From positions 62,001 through 126,000 of the forward strand of contig VFIW01000081.1 of assembly GCA_006386115.1 (NCBI GenBank): DNA of 64,000 bases, given 5' to 3'. The notes beneath the pieces were generated by a model. The model did not search any database and was not told the DNA's origin. It saw only the letters and a list, made by a program, of their open reading frames with translations. The position numbers and the translations under genes were made by a program. Below are positions 10,532-22,400 of this stretch, one piece after another (position 1 is the first letter of the stretch; every line of letters begins with the position of its first letter). The DNA is from Globisporangium splendens (Eukaryota > Oomycota > Peronosporomycetes > Pythiales > Pythiaceae).

Positions 10532-12223
10532 ATGAATCACAAGGCTGAAAAAGTCGAGATCGCGCAGCGCATTTCGTACGTGAGCAATGCCTCCCACGCC
10601 AAGGAAGGAGACGGCTACGAAGGCGTCAAGACTCCTGACGTGCTGGAGGCCCAAGACGGTGCCATCCGTGCTGGTGGTGCTCCAAACCTCCTCAGCAAGG
10701 ACCATATCGGTCTCATCTTGCAGTACGCTGCAGTCGGACTCATTTACGGTGTGATTCCCGCCACCATCTACCCGTTCTTGCAGTCCTACTTGAACGCGAG
10801 TGGCACCCAAGTCGTGACGGCGTCGACCCTTGTGGTGCTCCCATGGTCCTTCAAGATTTTCTACGGGATCGTGTCAGACTGCTTCCCAATCCGTGGCTAC
10901 CGTCGTCGTCCGTACATGCTTCTTGGCTGGAGCATTTGCTTCGTGATGCTGTTCATCATGGCCGTGACTCCAGTGGGTGACCCGTACTACTTGAACCCAG
11001 ATGACGCTGAAATTGCGCCAAAGGATTACCCCTTGTATCCTGGCATCGAAGACCGCCTGAACTTGGACGCCCCGGACAAGGCTGGGAAGTACGTGCTGCT
11101 CATGATGTTTGCGGCTTTCGGATACTTGATGGCAGATGTGACGGCCGACGCTGTTGTCGTCGAGCTCGCGCAACGCGAACCTTTGGCTGTGCGAGGAACG
11201 ACCCAGTCCGCGATTTACGGAACGCGTACGCTCTTCCAAGCTGTCGGCACGATGCTGACTGGTTTTGCGTTCAATGGCGAGAAGTATGGTGGGAGCTTCG
11301 ACTTTTCGCTGAGTTTCCCAGTGCTGATGCTCGTCTTGGCGATCTTTTTGCTGCCAATCTTGCCAATCACGTGGTTCTACATCAAGGAAGAGAAGAGTGA
11401 GCGCGTCGTGTTCTTGGAGTACATGAAGGATCTCTGGCGATTGATTCAAACTCGCGCTATGTACCAAATCATCTTTTTCAACTTCTTCAGCAACGTGTTT
11501 GCCAACTTCTCGTACACTGCGGCGTCGCCAATCCAGCGTTACATTGTCAAGGCTGAGCCCATCAACGTGACGATCAGTGACGTGCTCGGCTCGCTCGTGT
11601 TCTTTGCCGGTATCTTCATCACGGGGAAGTGGGGGCTTCACTGGAACTGGCGTTGGATCACTGTCGTTACTGGCATCATTGTGATCGCAGCCGATGCTGT
11701 CGTGACGTTCGTGACTGTGTGGGATGTGTTCCGCAGCCAGTGGATCTGGTTGGGCGTGCCCATCGCGATCAACGTGCCGTCTGGTATCAGTTTCATCATT
11801 GGTACCTACGTCGTTGTTGAGCTCGCCGATGATGGTAACGAAGGTGCCATCTATGGTCTTTTGACGACCGTGTCGAACTTGTCGTCGCCGTTCGCGGCTA
11901 CCATGACCAAGATCGTTGATCGCACGTGGGACTTCTCGAACGCGCGAATCCAGGACGACAGCCATGACGTCCGTATGGACATCACCAAGTCTGTCTTGCT
12001 GATGTACGGCATGACTGTGATCTCGTGGTTTTTCTTGATCCTGCTGCCAAAGCAGAAGACCGAGACCCAGGAGCTCAAGCGCAACGGTGGCTCGAGCAAG
12101 ATCCTCGGCGCTCTCACTGTGTTCTACGTGGCGTTCGCCTTCGAGTGGTCAGTGATGACCAACCTCATGGGCATCTGGGAGAGCACTGCGTGCCTCATCA
12201 TTGCAGGTGGTGATGGTTGCTAA
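10532..12223 (+). CDS. BT1/FBT-family transporter (folate-biopterin transporter-like, major facilitator superfamily)
   Basis: 563 residues in one exon, ATG start, about 12 predicted membrane segments. Family landmarks: a cytoplasmic N-terminal tail of about 65 residues; YPFLQSYLN; the block LVVLPWSFKIFYGIVSDC followed by the basic RGYRRRPYM loop, typical of major-facilitator loop 2-3; and DVTADAVVVELAQ with an R-G-T-T-Q-S segment characteristic of the BT1 domain. Members carry folates, biopterin or related compounds across plasma or organelle membranes; substrate cannot be told from sequence. Oomycetes are known to have enlarged families of these transporters. The C-terminus ends in two further hydrophobic helices after a short QKTETQELK loop. 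The neighbours give no hint about substrate. Confidence 0.85.
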   Translation: MNHKAEKVEIAQRISYVSNASHAKEGDGYEGVKTPDVLEAQDGAIRAGGAPNLLSKDHIGLILQYAAVGLIYGVIPATIYPFLQSYLNASGTQVVTASTLVVLPWSFKIFYGIVSDCFPIRGYRRRPYMLLGWSICFVMLFIMAVTPVGDPYYLNPDDAEIAPKDYPLYPGIEDRLNLDAPDKAGKYVLLMMFAAFGYLMADVTADAVVVELAQREPLAVRGTTQSAIYGTRTLFQAVGTMLTGFAFNGEKYGGSFDFSLSFPVLMLVLAIFLLPILPITWFYIKEEKSERVVFLEYMKDLWRLIQTRAMYQIIFFNFFSNVFANFSYTAASPIQRYIVKAEPINVTISDVLGSLVFFAGIFITGKWGLHWNWRWITVVTGIIVIAADAVVTFVTVWDVFRSQWIWLGVPIAINVPSGISFIIGTYVVVELADDGNEGAIYGLLTTVSNLSSPFAATMTKIVDRTWDFSNARIQDDSHDVRMDITKSVLLMYGMTVISWFFLILLPKQKTETQELKRNGGSSKILGALTVFYVAFAFEWSVMTNLMGIWESTACLIIAGGDGC

Positions 12224-14412
12224 GCGAAGCTGCGTTGATATGATGCCACCGAGTGGCATCTGTAGTTTGCTTTTCTGTTGGAAGGAAAAGTGAAGTGTAT
12301 TGCCGTCGTCCGCCTTGGATCTTCTCGTTTGTATGGGTGTCAGTAGCACTCGGATCTCGAAATCGCTGTTATAAATGCCATTTGCTTCACGAGCGTGTTC
12401 GTTTCTTTTCTTTCTCTCTTTACGATCTCTTTTACACAGCTTGATAAACGAGATTTCAAGCAAAGCTGATCGAGAATTGTTGCCGATTCTCTGACAGCTG
12501 TGTCAAATGCTTGTACTTACTTGCCAACGCTGTGTGAGGCTATTGTGTTCTATTTCTTTTATAGAGTTCGCTCGCGGGATGCCGAAGGAAGAAAGACGTC
12601 GTGAGCTCAGCGTTGTTGTCCTGTGGCGCAACGATTTGACTGACTACTATTGGCACACACTAAATTTAGTAGTCGTAATTGTCAAGCAGTCCAACATTTT
12701 CAATTAATTGTCATCTACAACTTTTACTTTGAATCAATATATGGATGTACCAGTTCAATACCGGTATGATACCGACATTTTCAGATGGATCTGAGATGAG
12801 GATGCGCTGTTGGTGGTGTTGTCAGAGAATGTGTCAATGCGAACAAAATCACAACAACGCACTGAAGCCGATCTTGAAAGATGCATCTAAAGACAACACA
12901 TTCTGATTGCGAAAATGGTAGGTCGTAATGGAAGCTCAGGATATAGCAGCTTCGACAATCGACGTCTCTTAAGAGTGGGTAGACAGGACACGATTCCTTG
13001 CGGCCATATTGAAGTCAATTGGACAAGACGGGGACCATGATACCCAGTCGAAGGCTGGAACGAGGCGCTGTGGTCCGCTTTGCTGGATGCTGAGCATATT
13101 CGACCAAGTTAGATGGCGTTGCATTTGTGTTGGGGGAGTCAAACATCTCCAAACCACCCCTTTTTCTGTTTTCGCTTGTCTGATTTTCACAATCAGTATC
13201 AGCCGCCTCGAGAGATGGATGATTCAAAGAACAAGCACTGACTCCACTCTAAAACTATGACCTTTGCCAGTGACTTCCATGTAGCATGGAGCGCCTGAAC
13301 GGTAGTCAGGATTCATGCTCATTTCACTGGCACTTTAATGCTCATTGCTTTTGCCTGATTTCGAATATTTGATTCTCCCTATTTTGCGTAGTTTGTACTG
13401 CCCAGCGTGCGACTCAGCGTCCCGGCGTCTTCCAGTCACGTTCTTCCCGCTGGCGTGCCTGAGTCTCTTTTTCGGAGCATCTGGACTTCTCGCTCTTCGT
13501 TCCCGAGTACCGCGTCGGTCCATAACACACTGTAGCCATGCTTGTGTCGTTCCACCCTGTCATCATCTCGAACCGCGCTGTCCGTGCATCGCCCTGCGAG
13601 CACCTCTTCGGACTCCGAGCGTGTTGCCGAACTGGAGGACCGCGGATTCTACGACCCCCCGTCATCACTGTGCCATACTCTGGGTGGTGCCAGACGCGGA
13701 TGCATATGTGCAGACCAGGAAAGATTGAGCAGCGAGTCAAGATACGACATCGCATCCAGGCTAAAGAGAGTAATGGACAAGTGTACCGGGGATAGGTTCG
13801 CATTCTTTTGAGAATAAAGCCATCGATCGGAGTACAGACACGAATGGTTGGTTCGAACTGCGTAAATAGAGTCCAGAGGACACAGGTTCCGAAACCCCTC
13901 CGGAGATTGAGCGGCGCCTCTGCTCTATTTCTCAGCCAAGCTTTCTGCTGTCCTGATACGCAATCCTGTGAAAGGAGAGCCATGGTAAGAAGAGGTCGCT
14001 GGCCACAGAGTGTGCGAACCGCTTCGTTTGCGAGTGGTATTGTTCATTTTCCAAGCCGCTCCCAACAGCCAAAGCCTCTTACCGCTAGCATCCGCCAATA
14101 TCCCGCAACAATGGAGGATGACATCATGGACGAAGTCTACAAAATAACCAACAGTTGCCTGACCTCCTTCACGCGCATTTGCGAGTTCCGTTCGTGTCAC
14201 CTGCTCTACAGCTGCGAAGGGAGTCGAATCACAGAGCGACAGACAGCATTCGTTTGACCTGCCCAAATGCCAAAGTATGGATAGACTGATAGATAAATAC
14301 TCGATCGATTATTGATGGTTAAATAATTGGTTGCTGGTTTGTTCTACTTCTCACTGCAATGCCTAAATAATGCTTGGTTGTTCTGTTTCCTACTGGATTG
14401 CCTATAAACTAA
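12224..14412. other. Intergenic region without a recognisable gene
   Basis: Between the transporter and the ankyrin-repeat gene (whose stop is at 14413) nothing recognisable is present. The longest open frames (near 13.4-14.3 kb, on both strands) are rich in Arg/Cys/Ser, overlap each other and show no domain. The last 150 bp are AT-rich and probably form the 3' untranslated region of the ankyrin gene. Confidence 0.5.
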
Positions 14413-15399
14413 TTACACGCGCGTGCACGTTGTCAAGCGAGCGAACCGTTGCGTCGCCAACAGATTCCGCGAGATCTGGGGAACCGTCGCTCGGCGAGAC
14501 ACGGGTGCGACTTGGGAGGTCGTCGTGGCACGGAGCAGCGTGTTGACGACGCGGTGGTGGCCATAAAAGCGAGCGACGGCGACTGGAGTCATGCCGTTGA
14601 GGTGTGGGAGTTTCACCATGGCGCCTCCCGCGACAAGCGTCTCCACAACGTCTGCGTGGCCATTCTGGGATGCGATGTACAGTGGCGTCGTGCCGTTCTT
14701 GTTGGCGTAATTGACCATCGCGTCGCTATCAAGGAGCGCGTTCACAACGGCCAAGTGACCGTTTTGCGAGGCGATCGACAACGGCGTCGTTCCGTTTACG
14801 TTTGCTGCGTCCACCTTGGCTCCACGAGAGAGAAGGAGCGACACGACGTCGACATGGTTGTTCTGGGAAGCAATGTAGAGTGGCGTCAAGCCGTTACGCT
14901 CCGAGACGTTCGCGTGCGCACGAGCCGCGAGCAGCTTGGTCACGATTTGCAGGTGGCCGTTTTGCGAGGCCATGTACAGTGGCGTGACGCCATTGGTCTT
15001 GGCGACGTTCACGTCCGCTCGGGCTCCCAGCAGTGCACACACGACATCAAGGTGACCGTTTTGCGTCGCGATGCACAGTGCTGTCGTTCCAAAGCTGTTG
15101 ACGGCGTCCACGTGGGCATTGAACTTGAGCAAGAGCTCCACGACCTGAGCGTGTCCGTTGTGCGACGCAATGTAAAGCGGGGTCGCACCCGTTGTCTTGG
15201 TGAAGTTCACGTCGGCGTTGCTTGACTCGAGCAGCGCGCGCACCACGTTCACGTGGCCATTCTGCGCCGCCAGATAGAGCGCTGTGATGCCAAACTCGTT
15301 GACAAAGTCGACATCAGCGCCATTCGCCAGTAAGCAGAGGACGTCTTGCACTTGGGCGCCATTCTGCGCCGCGAGCAGCAACTGCGACGTCGCGTTCAT
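14413..15399 (-). CDS. Ankyrin-repeat protein (9 repeats)
   Basis: 328 residues from the ATG at 15399; the frame stays open 81 codons further upstream, but that part is low-complexity and has no conserved sequence, and the ATG directly precedes the first repeat. About nine ankyrin repeats of 33 residues cover residues 4-300, with very regular consensus: G-x-TPLYIASQNGH-xxVVxxLLxxxAxVNxxxxxG. A basic tail of about 30 residues follows. Such repeats bind partner proteins; no enzymatic domain is attached. The repeat consensus is close to that of the large ankyrin-kinase protein at 19.4 kb, which suggests a shared origin. Function unknown. Confidence 0.8.
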   Translation of the reverse strand: MNATSQLLLAAQNGAQVQDVLCLLANGADVDFVNEFGITALYLAAQNGHVNVVRALLESSNADVNFTKTTGATPLYIASHNGHAQVVELLLKFNAHVDAVNSFGTTALCIATQNGHLDVVCALLGARADVNVAKTNGVTPLYMASQNGHLQIVTKLLAARAHANVSERNGLTPLYIASQNNHVDVVSLLLSRGAKVDAANVNGTTPLSIASQNGHLAVVNALLDSDAMVNYANKNGTTPLYIASQNGHADVVETLVAGGAMVKLPHLNGMTPVAVARFYGHHRVVNTLLRATTTSQVAPVSRRATVPQISRNLLATQRFARLTTCTRV

Positions 15400-17111
15400 T
15401 TTGTTCTTTTGGTGTGGTGGTTGTTGTTCCGAAAAATGCAAATTGGGAAATGGAAGCAAGCCTGAGCGTGAACGCGTCCGCGCCTCAAGCTGAAGCGGCT
15501 GCAGAGAAACGCTCACAACGAGGGCATTGCTGAGATGTGTACGCGCAGGATGGTGGCGATGGTGCCGTCGTCTCGCTGTTGAGTGTGTCGATTGCTCTTG
15601 AGTCTGACATAATTGCGGGAGGCACGAGGGAGAGTGCGACATGGATACTCAAAGTGAACCCATCAGTGTGTTTGCTCTCCGTGCAATCAGATGCTAGCCA
15701 TCGGTGGCGCTTGCTGTGGCTTGGCACTGATTCTCACAGCCATTCATGCGAAGATGAACTCTCAGGGCTCTTGTAATAGAAAGTGTCTTGGACGATCCCA
15801 ATCACATGGACAAAGTATCACTTGATGCAGGTTGTTGTCAAACGTTGAAGCGATCTTATCATGTTGTGGCACTAGTCTCTCTCGACAACGCGCTAAAGTA
15901 TCGTTCATTGGACGAATGCATAGAGCTGAGTGCACGCCATTCACTTGATCGAGTCGCCACGCTACCGTTCAACTTTTCTCTTTCGGTGCAGGAAGATGGG
16001 CGCACGGGAACCACCCATCTGGCGAACATGCGACGAAGCCCAGAAGCCGACAGGAACGATACCGGAACCTCTTTTCCCTCTCATTGACCTTCGAGAACCA
16101 AGACGCGTTGCGTTGTGGGCTGCGTGGGATGCCGCCGCATTGAGGTCTCCGCGATCTGGGTCTCCGTCAAGGTGATGATGACACGGAGGAGGAAGGAGAT
16201 GGACGGTTGTTGATGAGCGCTACTGATAGATTCTGGGCAGATCGTTCTTGTGTCTTGCGGAAAGTGAAGGAAACTTTGAAGCACTGACGATGGGTGGAGA
16301 GCCTAATGAAGAAGGAAAACGAAGTTGCGAACAGGTATTGATACCGTAGATCAACGCAACGTTGTCGCTCTTGAGAAAATGGGGGTACGTACGTACCCAG
16401 GTGCAGACGTGCCTTGCCCACATGTAGCAGCGTCTCACTGATCTCGTTAAAACGTTCAGGGGTCTCACGTCCAACAGGACGACACAAATTAAACAGGAGC
16501 CTTATCTTTCTTTCTTTCGCATGGCCATACTGCTCAAAGGACAGGCATGGACGTGTGAGCAGCCGATCGAGTGCAAGGACACGCAAACGCTTTGCGGCAG
16601 CTCTTCCTCGAACGATCCTGTGTGCTGGAGGTGCATGCAAACTAACGAGAGCCGACTGTGTGAGCAGCCAGCCGACGTGCGAGAGAATGGATACGCTTTG
16701 TGGCAACTCTTCCTCGATCTTTCCATGAGCCCAAGCACAAGGGAACTCAAAATCTGATACCTCTCACCCTTCAACAAACTCGCAGCCAGAAGACTACACT
16801 TTCCAATTTGCGCTCCCTTTGCTGCATCGCGCTCGTGCCATAGTCGTGCCAGACTTTGAAGATGCGCCAGGTTGGCAACCGAATTCACCCACGTGATGGA
16901 AAGACGCAAGCCATCCACGCTCACCCTGATCAACAAAACGCACCTTGAGGATTGCCAACACTGTCATTTCTATTTCGAGTGTCCATCACCTTCTCGGCGT
17001 GGACTATTATTAGGATACTGGAAGCCGAAACGAGCTCGCCAATACTGCCAGTGTTCTGTGGAGAGAACGCCGTCTGCTGTACGCTGAGCGTCAAGTCACT
17101 TCCTGCAAGGA
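15400..17111. other. Intergenic region with a decayed short duplication
   Basis: No gene is recognised. The first few hundred bases are probably the promoter of the ankyrin gene. A diverged direct duplication of about 62 bp is present at 16554-16615 and 16659-16720 (TGTGAGCAGCC...GCTTTG(C/T)GGCA(G/A)CTCTTCCTCGA). Confidence 0.5.
16554..16720. repeat. Diverged direct duplication (2 x about 62 bp)
   Basis: Two copies 105 bp apart share TGTGAGCAGCC at one end and CTCTTCCTCGA at the other, with substitutions between. Noncoding as far as can be seen. Confidence 0.5.
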
Positions 17112-18644
17112 ATGTCGGCAAAAGTCGGCACTTCCTATACCTCGCCAGATCAGGTCGTAGGTCCGCATGGCTCCTCCACTAAAGGCTCGAGACGTGACCG
17201 CCTCAGCGCGTGTGTGAAGTCGGCGACCGTGACCATGTGCGGAATACTTCGCACTTCGTTGCTGTGCACAGCGGTGGCATGGCTCACCAATTTCTGCTGC
17301 AGCCTCGGCAACGTCTTGTCGTTCGTTCCTGCGCGCGATCAATCGTACCCGTCATTTGTTGCTGCTGTCATCGTCTGGTGTCACCTCCTGGTCTCTGTAG
17401 TCCTATTGATCACGCTCACATTCGTGCTCTTGCCACGACGCTTCGTGGACTCACCAGATCGAGCACCAACCTTTTGCTATTGCTTTACCAAGCTCATGAA
17501 GACTACCGCCCCTGCGTTCATCGGATCGCTAGTGTTGCTGGCTGCTACAGCATATCTGATGGGTATGGCATCTGCCGGTGTCCAGGCTACAAAGCTCATC
17601 TTCTATATTGACTGCATATGCACGCATCTCTACACAACGCACGCCGATTTAGCCGCAAGACGAATCGTGCAGCAGGAAACCGTTCAACCTCAGCCGAGAT
17701 CGCATCCACAAGCAACTCCGAACCAAAATCGAATAGAGATACAACCTGCGCCATCGCCAGCTCACTTAAGACAAGTGACTCCAGTCGCTTCTCTTCTTCA
17801 AGCTCGACAGAATGGCCGACAATTTATCTACTGCCAACGTTTTGTTCGAACTTCACCCATGGCGATCTTTGTGGCTGCAGCTGGTTTTTACATCCACATC
17901 TCAAGCCATATCAACATTTCGAGAACACAGGTACATTTGCTGTTGTTCACTTGTGGGAGCGTGCTGCTCAAGATTTGCATGCAAGAGATCGCCAAGTCGA
18001 TCGCGCTTAAGAGGAATGTTAATGATATGCGGGCCATGTGCGTCGCTGTGGGGATCCCAACTGTCCTGATTGATACCCAGATTCGGCTCATGTTACAGCG
18101 GATGCAGAGCACACAGACAACAGTGGCCGGGACCTTCCTCATGGCGCTGTTTGAGATGCTGATGCGAATCGCAAAGGCTGTCATCGTGAAATTCGAGATT
18201 CGGAAGCGTGAGAGACCACGGATGGAGTCTCGCTCAGTGACCCCAGATTCAGATACTATGCTGAGGACAGCAACTACGCACAACCAATGGAAACGCAGAG
18301 TTTGGGGTTTCCACAGCGCCGAGCTTCATGCCGACATGTCAGCCGAGTACATCGCTATCGGCTGCTCGACCTCGATTTTACACTTTTTCAGCTCGCATCC
18401 AAAGTACAACTTTGCAGACAACGGCAGTTTGGGAAACTCAGATGCTTCGTACCGGCTCAGTATACTCTTTGTCCAGGTAGGCGTTGAGATTTTAGTCGAT
18501 TTCATCGCGATGCTCCTCGAGATCAATGGTGGTGTGGATTTCCAAGAACTGCTCAAGCACAGCGAGTACATTACCTCTTTCTTCGTCAACCTCGCAATCA
18601 TAAACACCCACATCTCAGCAGTTATCTGCGCCGTCAACAACTAG
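17112..18644 (+). CDS. Multi-pass membrane protein of an unrecognised family (copy 1, intact, 510 aa)
   Basis: I do not recognise this family. The ATG start gives 510 residues with roughly nine to eleven hydrophobic segments. Blocks shared with the four other copies in this window: NFCxSLGN in the first membrane segment, a GxPTVLIDTQ(I/V)R signature in the C-terminal half preceded by a basic stretch, and SAEYIAIGCSTSIL-x-F-xxHPKY, followed by two final helices. A hydrophilic variable loop (residues 195-240, Q/P-rich) separates the N- and C-terminal membrane halves. Compared with copy 2 the cytoplasmic N-terminus is much shorter (about 40 residues). No nucleotide-binding, transporter or channel signature is evident. 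It lies 760 bp upstream of the ankyrin-kinase gene on the same strand; whether they work together is unknown. Confidence 0.75.
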   Translation: MSAKVGTSYTSPDQVVGPHGSSTKGSRRDRLSACVKSATVTMCGILRTSLLCTAVAWLTNFCCSLGNVLSFVPARDQSYPSFVAAVIVWCHLLVSVVLLITLTFVLLPRRFVDSPDRAPTFCYCFTKLMKTTAPAFIGSLVLLAATAYLMGMASAGVQATKLIFYIDCICTHLYTTHADLAARRIVQQETVQPQPRSHPQATPNQNRIEIQPAPSPAHLRQVTPVASLLQARQNGRQFIYCQRFVRTSPMAIFVAAAGFYIHISSHINISRTQVHLLLFTCGSVLLKICMQEIAKSIALKRNVNDMRAMCVAVGIPTVLIDTQIRLMLQRMQSTQTTVAGTFLMALFEMLMRIAKAVIVKFEIRKRERPRMESRSVTPDSDTMLRTATTHNQWKRRVWGFHSAELHADMSAEYIAIGCSTSILHFFSSHPKYNFADNGSLGNSDASYRLSILFVQVGVEILVDFIAMLLEINGGVDFQELLKHSEYITSFFVNLAIINTHISAVICAVNN

Positions 18645-19407
18645 TATTCATACAATATAAAGCCGATTCGCCATGCTGAAAATGCGGCTGCAGCTCGGAA
18701 AAGTGTGGCGGTCTTTTACAAGAAGCGTCGGTTCTAGCCGCAGTCCCAAGTGATCCAGGCACTCAATACACAGCATCGTCATAGGACAAGAAACCAGCAC
18801 CGGTCGGCGTTGGCGACCTAGGTTGGTTGTACGAGCTGCTTGCATCGCCTGCGCCTGGCTCTGGTTGGTGCGCAGTACTTGGCTTCGGAACTTCTGTCTC
18901 GTGGGATCCAGCCACCATGCCGTCTTGACAAGATGCAAAGAGAACATTGCACTGTCCTCATTCTGCGTCTTGCGTGAGTTGCGACTGGTGATACCACCAC
19001 TGAGCTTCCACGTATGAGCTACGCTGCTGTCTCTGCGTCCGTTAAGTCTTGTGTGCGCGAATGTTCATTAAATCTGTTCGACACACTGCAGCCGTTCTTG
19101 GACCAGATGAGCTTCCCTTGCAATCTAATAATACCAACACTCCACCTCCAAACGAGAGTGAAGGTCGCGGACTTCTCATCAATATGTATACAAGTATACA
19201 CATGTTGCCATTTATAAGTAATTGATTCATGCACACGGTAGTCGTTTATAACAAGCTATCTGTTGTACAACTGCTTCTGTTTTTTTCTCCTTCTTCCATT
19301 TCGCCAATTCCGGTGCCGACACCAAGAGGAAAGTGCGCGAGCGAGTGCCTGTACTCCTGTGCTTCCACGTGGACATTGTGCGTGTGCGGACGACGCAGCA
19401 GCAGCGC
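18645..19407. other. Intergenic region before the ankyrin-kinase gene
   Basis: No gene is recognised. The last 150 bp contain pyrimidine-rich stretches (TTTTTCTCCTTCTTCC, CATTTCGCC) that could hold the promoter of the ankyrin-kinase gene. The reading frame of that gene is open from 19333, but the first in-frame ATG is at 19408. Confidence 0.45.
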
Positions 19408-22400
19408 ATGGACAACGCGTCACGACGCTCACGCGGGCGGGGAACGAACAGTGCGACTCGAAGCCCCAGAACGCGCCGCCGCACAGCATCGTCGCTGCAT
19501 GCGGCAACAGCGAACGGACATTCCGAGTCGGTCAAGCTGCTTCTGTCCAGACAAGCGAGTGGGGGACTCTGTGCGCCATCTCTTCTCGACGCTGTTGACG
19601 ACGAAGGAGTGACGCCGTTGTATGTTGCTGCGCGGAATGGGTTTATCGACATCGTGGAGCTGTTGTTGGTCCAAGGAGCGCACGTAGATTTCTGCGATGC
19701 CGATGGGGAAACGCCTCTATATGTCGCAGCTTACAATGGTTTCCTCGATGTGGTAGTGAAGCTATTGAATTATGGTGCGAATGTGAATATGTCGGATGCA
19801 GATGGGGTGACGCCTTTATCGGTTGCATGCGGGAATGGCCATCTGGGGATTGTTCAAGTGCTGCTCGAGCGAGGCGCGAATGCAGAGATTGGAGATACTG
19901 ATGGAGACACGCCGTTGTTGGTCGCAGCGATGAATGGGTTTGTGGGAATCGTGGAGTTGCTATTGCAACGAACCGGGGAAGATGTGAACGTGGATCAAGT
20001 CAATGCAGATGGTGCGACGGCACTATTTATTGCGGCTCAAAATGGTTTCACAGAAGTTATGATACCACTGCTCGAATCTGGCGATGCCGACGCTAATTTG
20101 ACCGATTTGCACGGTGTGACGCCTTTGTGTGCTGCGTCTCATAGCGGCCATGCTGCTGCTGTTCGTGTATTGCTCGATCATCATGCTGACGCGAATATCC
20201 AAGATGAAGATGGCCAGAGCGCGTTGTATTTTGCCGCAAGCAATGGGAATGCGTCGATTGTCGCGATGTTGCTGGAAAGAGGTGCGAAAGCGGATGTTGC
20301 GGACAACGACGGCGCGACCTCGCTGTTCATTGCATGCCAAAATGGGTACGTCGACGTAATTGGAATTCTTCTCGAGTACAATGCAAGTGTAGACATTCCA
20401 GATGCAGGCGGGGACAGCGCTTTGTCTGTTGCTGCCCAGCATGGTTTTGCCGATGCAGTAAAGCTCTTACTCGACCAAGACGCAGTGATCGACTTTCGGG
20501 ATGCAGATGGCGCGACACCGCTGTACATCGCATCTCAGAACGGTCACCTTAAAGTGGTAGATTTGCTGCTCCAAGTAGGAGCCGAGGTCGATTTTGCGGA
20601 TGGAGAAGGTGCGACTCCCCTGTATGCTGCTGCGTATAATGGTCATTCAGACGTCGTGAAAGCCTTGATCGCCCAAGGCGCCAATGTTAACTTCGTCGCA
20701 GACGTTGGAGTCACACCGCTGTATGCAGCAGCTTTTAACGGGTATTCACGAATCGTCCAGATGCTACTGGATCAAGGTGTCGCGGTGGACTTTACAACTG
20801 CAGTCGGAGTGACGGCTTTGTACATTGCGTCTCAAAATGGTTTTGCGGATGTCGTGGGGACGTTGCTAAAAGAAGGTGCGAATGCAAACCGAGCCGTCCC
20901 GTCAGGTGCTACGCCATTGTATATTGCAGCTCAAAATGGGCATCTCGATGTTGTCCAGAAGCTACTTCTGGGAGGAGCCAGTATTGATACTGCAGACGTT
21001 GATGGCGCAACACCGCTATACATTTGCTCACAAAATGGCCACTCGAAGGTTGCAGAGGTTTTGCTGGACTGTGGGGCTACGGTTGATTCAGCCGCTCCTG
21101 ATGGTGCGACGCCGTTGTATATTGCAGCGCAAAGTGGGAATGCAGGCGTCGTCGCGATCCTGATTCAGAGAGGCGCGCAAGTGGATCTTTTGGCATCGAA
21201 TAGCGCTACGCCTCTCTATATTGCAGCTCGGAATGGACACATCGATGCAGTGACGCTTTTGCTGAAGGCTGACGCGGACGTCAATTTGGTTACCTCAAGT
21301 CAAAGAACTCCATTGTATGCGGCATCCCGAAATGGCCACTCACATATTGTTGAGTTGTTGATCCAGCGAAACGCCAATTTGGAAATCGGAGACGAAGATG
21401 GTGACTCCCCTCTGCTGGTTGCCGCACTAAATGGTCACGTGGTCATCGCAAAAATGTTGCTGGAAGGTCATGCTCATGTGGATGCCGCAAATCTCGAGGG
21501 TATCACGCCATTGTACGTTGCCGCCCAGCACAATCATTTGAGCGTCGTCAAGTTGCTTCTTCGTCATGGCGCACGCGTAAATCGTACTGGAGTTGATGGC
21601 ACTACTCCCTTGTACGCAGCAGCTTACTATGGTCACTCGGATACATTGAAGTTCCTGCTAAATGAAGGCGCAGCAGTTGATTTCACGGGAGGAGTCAGTT
21701 CGACGCCGCTTTACGCAGCGGCCTACAGCGGCCACTCTGAAGCAGTTCGGCTCTTACTTGACCATGGAGCAGAAGTAAATATTGTTGCATCCAATGGTAA
21801 TACGCCATTGTCTATAGCGTGCTGCAATGCCCAGTTAAATGTCGCGAAGATTCTACTTGAACGAGGTGCTGCAGTGGATCTGGCCAAACCCGGCTTCCCT
21901 ACTCCGTTGTGCATTGTGGCTCAAAGTGGAAATACCAGCATTGCGGCTGAATTGATCCATCGTGGCGCAAATGTAAATCTTGCAGGGCCGCGACGTAGTT
22001 CTCCGTTGGTTGTTGCGGCCGCCTTTGGTCATCTTGGTGTGGTGAATCTTCTGGTTGCTGCCGGCGCTGCGTTGAACACAAGAGACGTCGAAGGGAACGC
22101 GGCTCTAATTTCCGCTTCCAAGAATGGGCATATAGACATCGTGGAAATCTTGCTAAAGCAGGGTGCTCTAACTGATTCGCGAAACAAAAACAAAGAAACC
22201 CCGCTTCTCGCAGCTGGCATTGCGGGTCATTTTGATGTGGTGGAAGTTTTGCTGCGAGCGGGTGCTTCATCACACGCGCGATCGGCCAGCGGAGAAACGG
22301 CGCTGATATCAGCTGCTCGTGGGGGTCACGTCGATACGGTTTTGCTGCTAATCGAGCATGGTTGTTTTGCTGCTGCGAAAGGTGCTGTCGAGACATCACT

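Noticed and set aside
13840..13880. GGTTCGAAC-like tRNA B-box
   Set aside because: No A-box or acceptor stem at the right distance.
13414..14266. Several frames of 110-190 codons near 13.4-14.3 kb
   Set aside because: Cys/Arg/Ser-rich composition typical of noncoding frames, overlapping on both strands; no homology seen.
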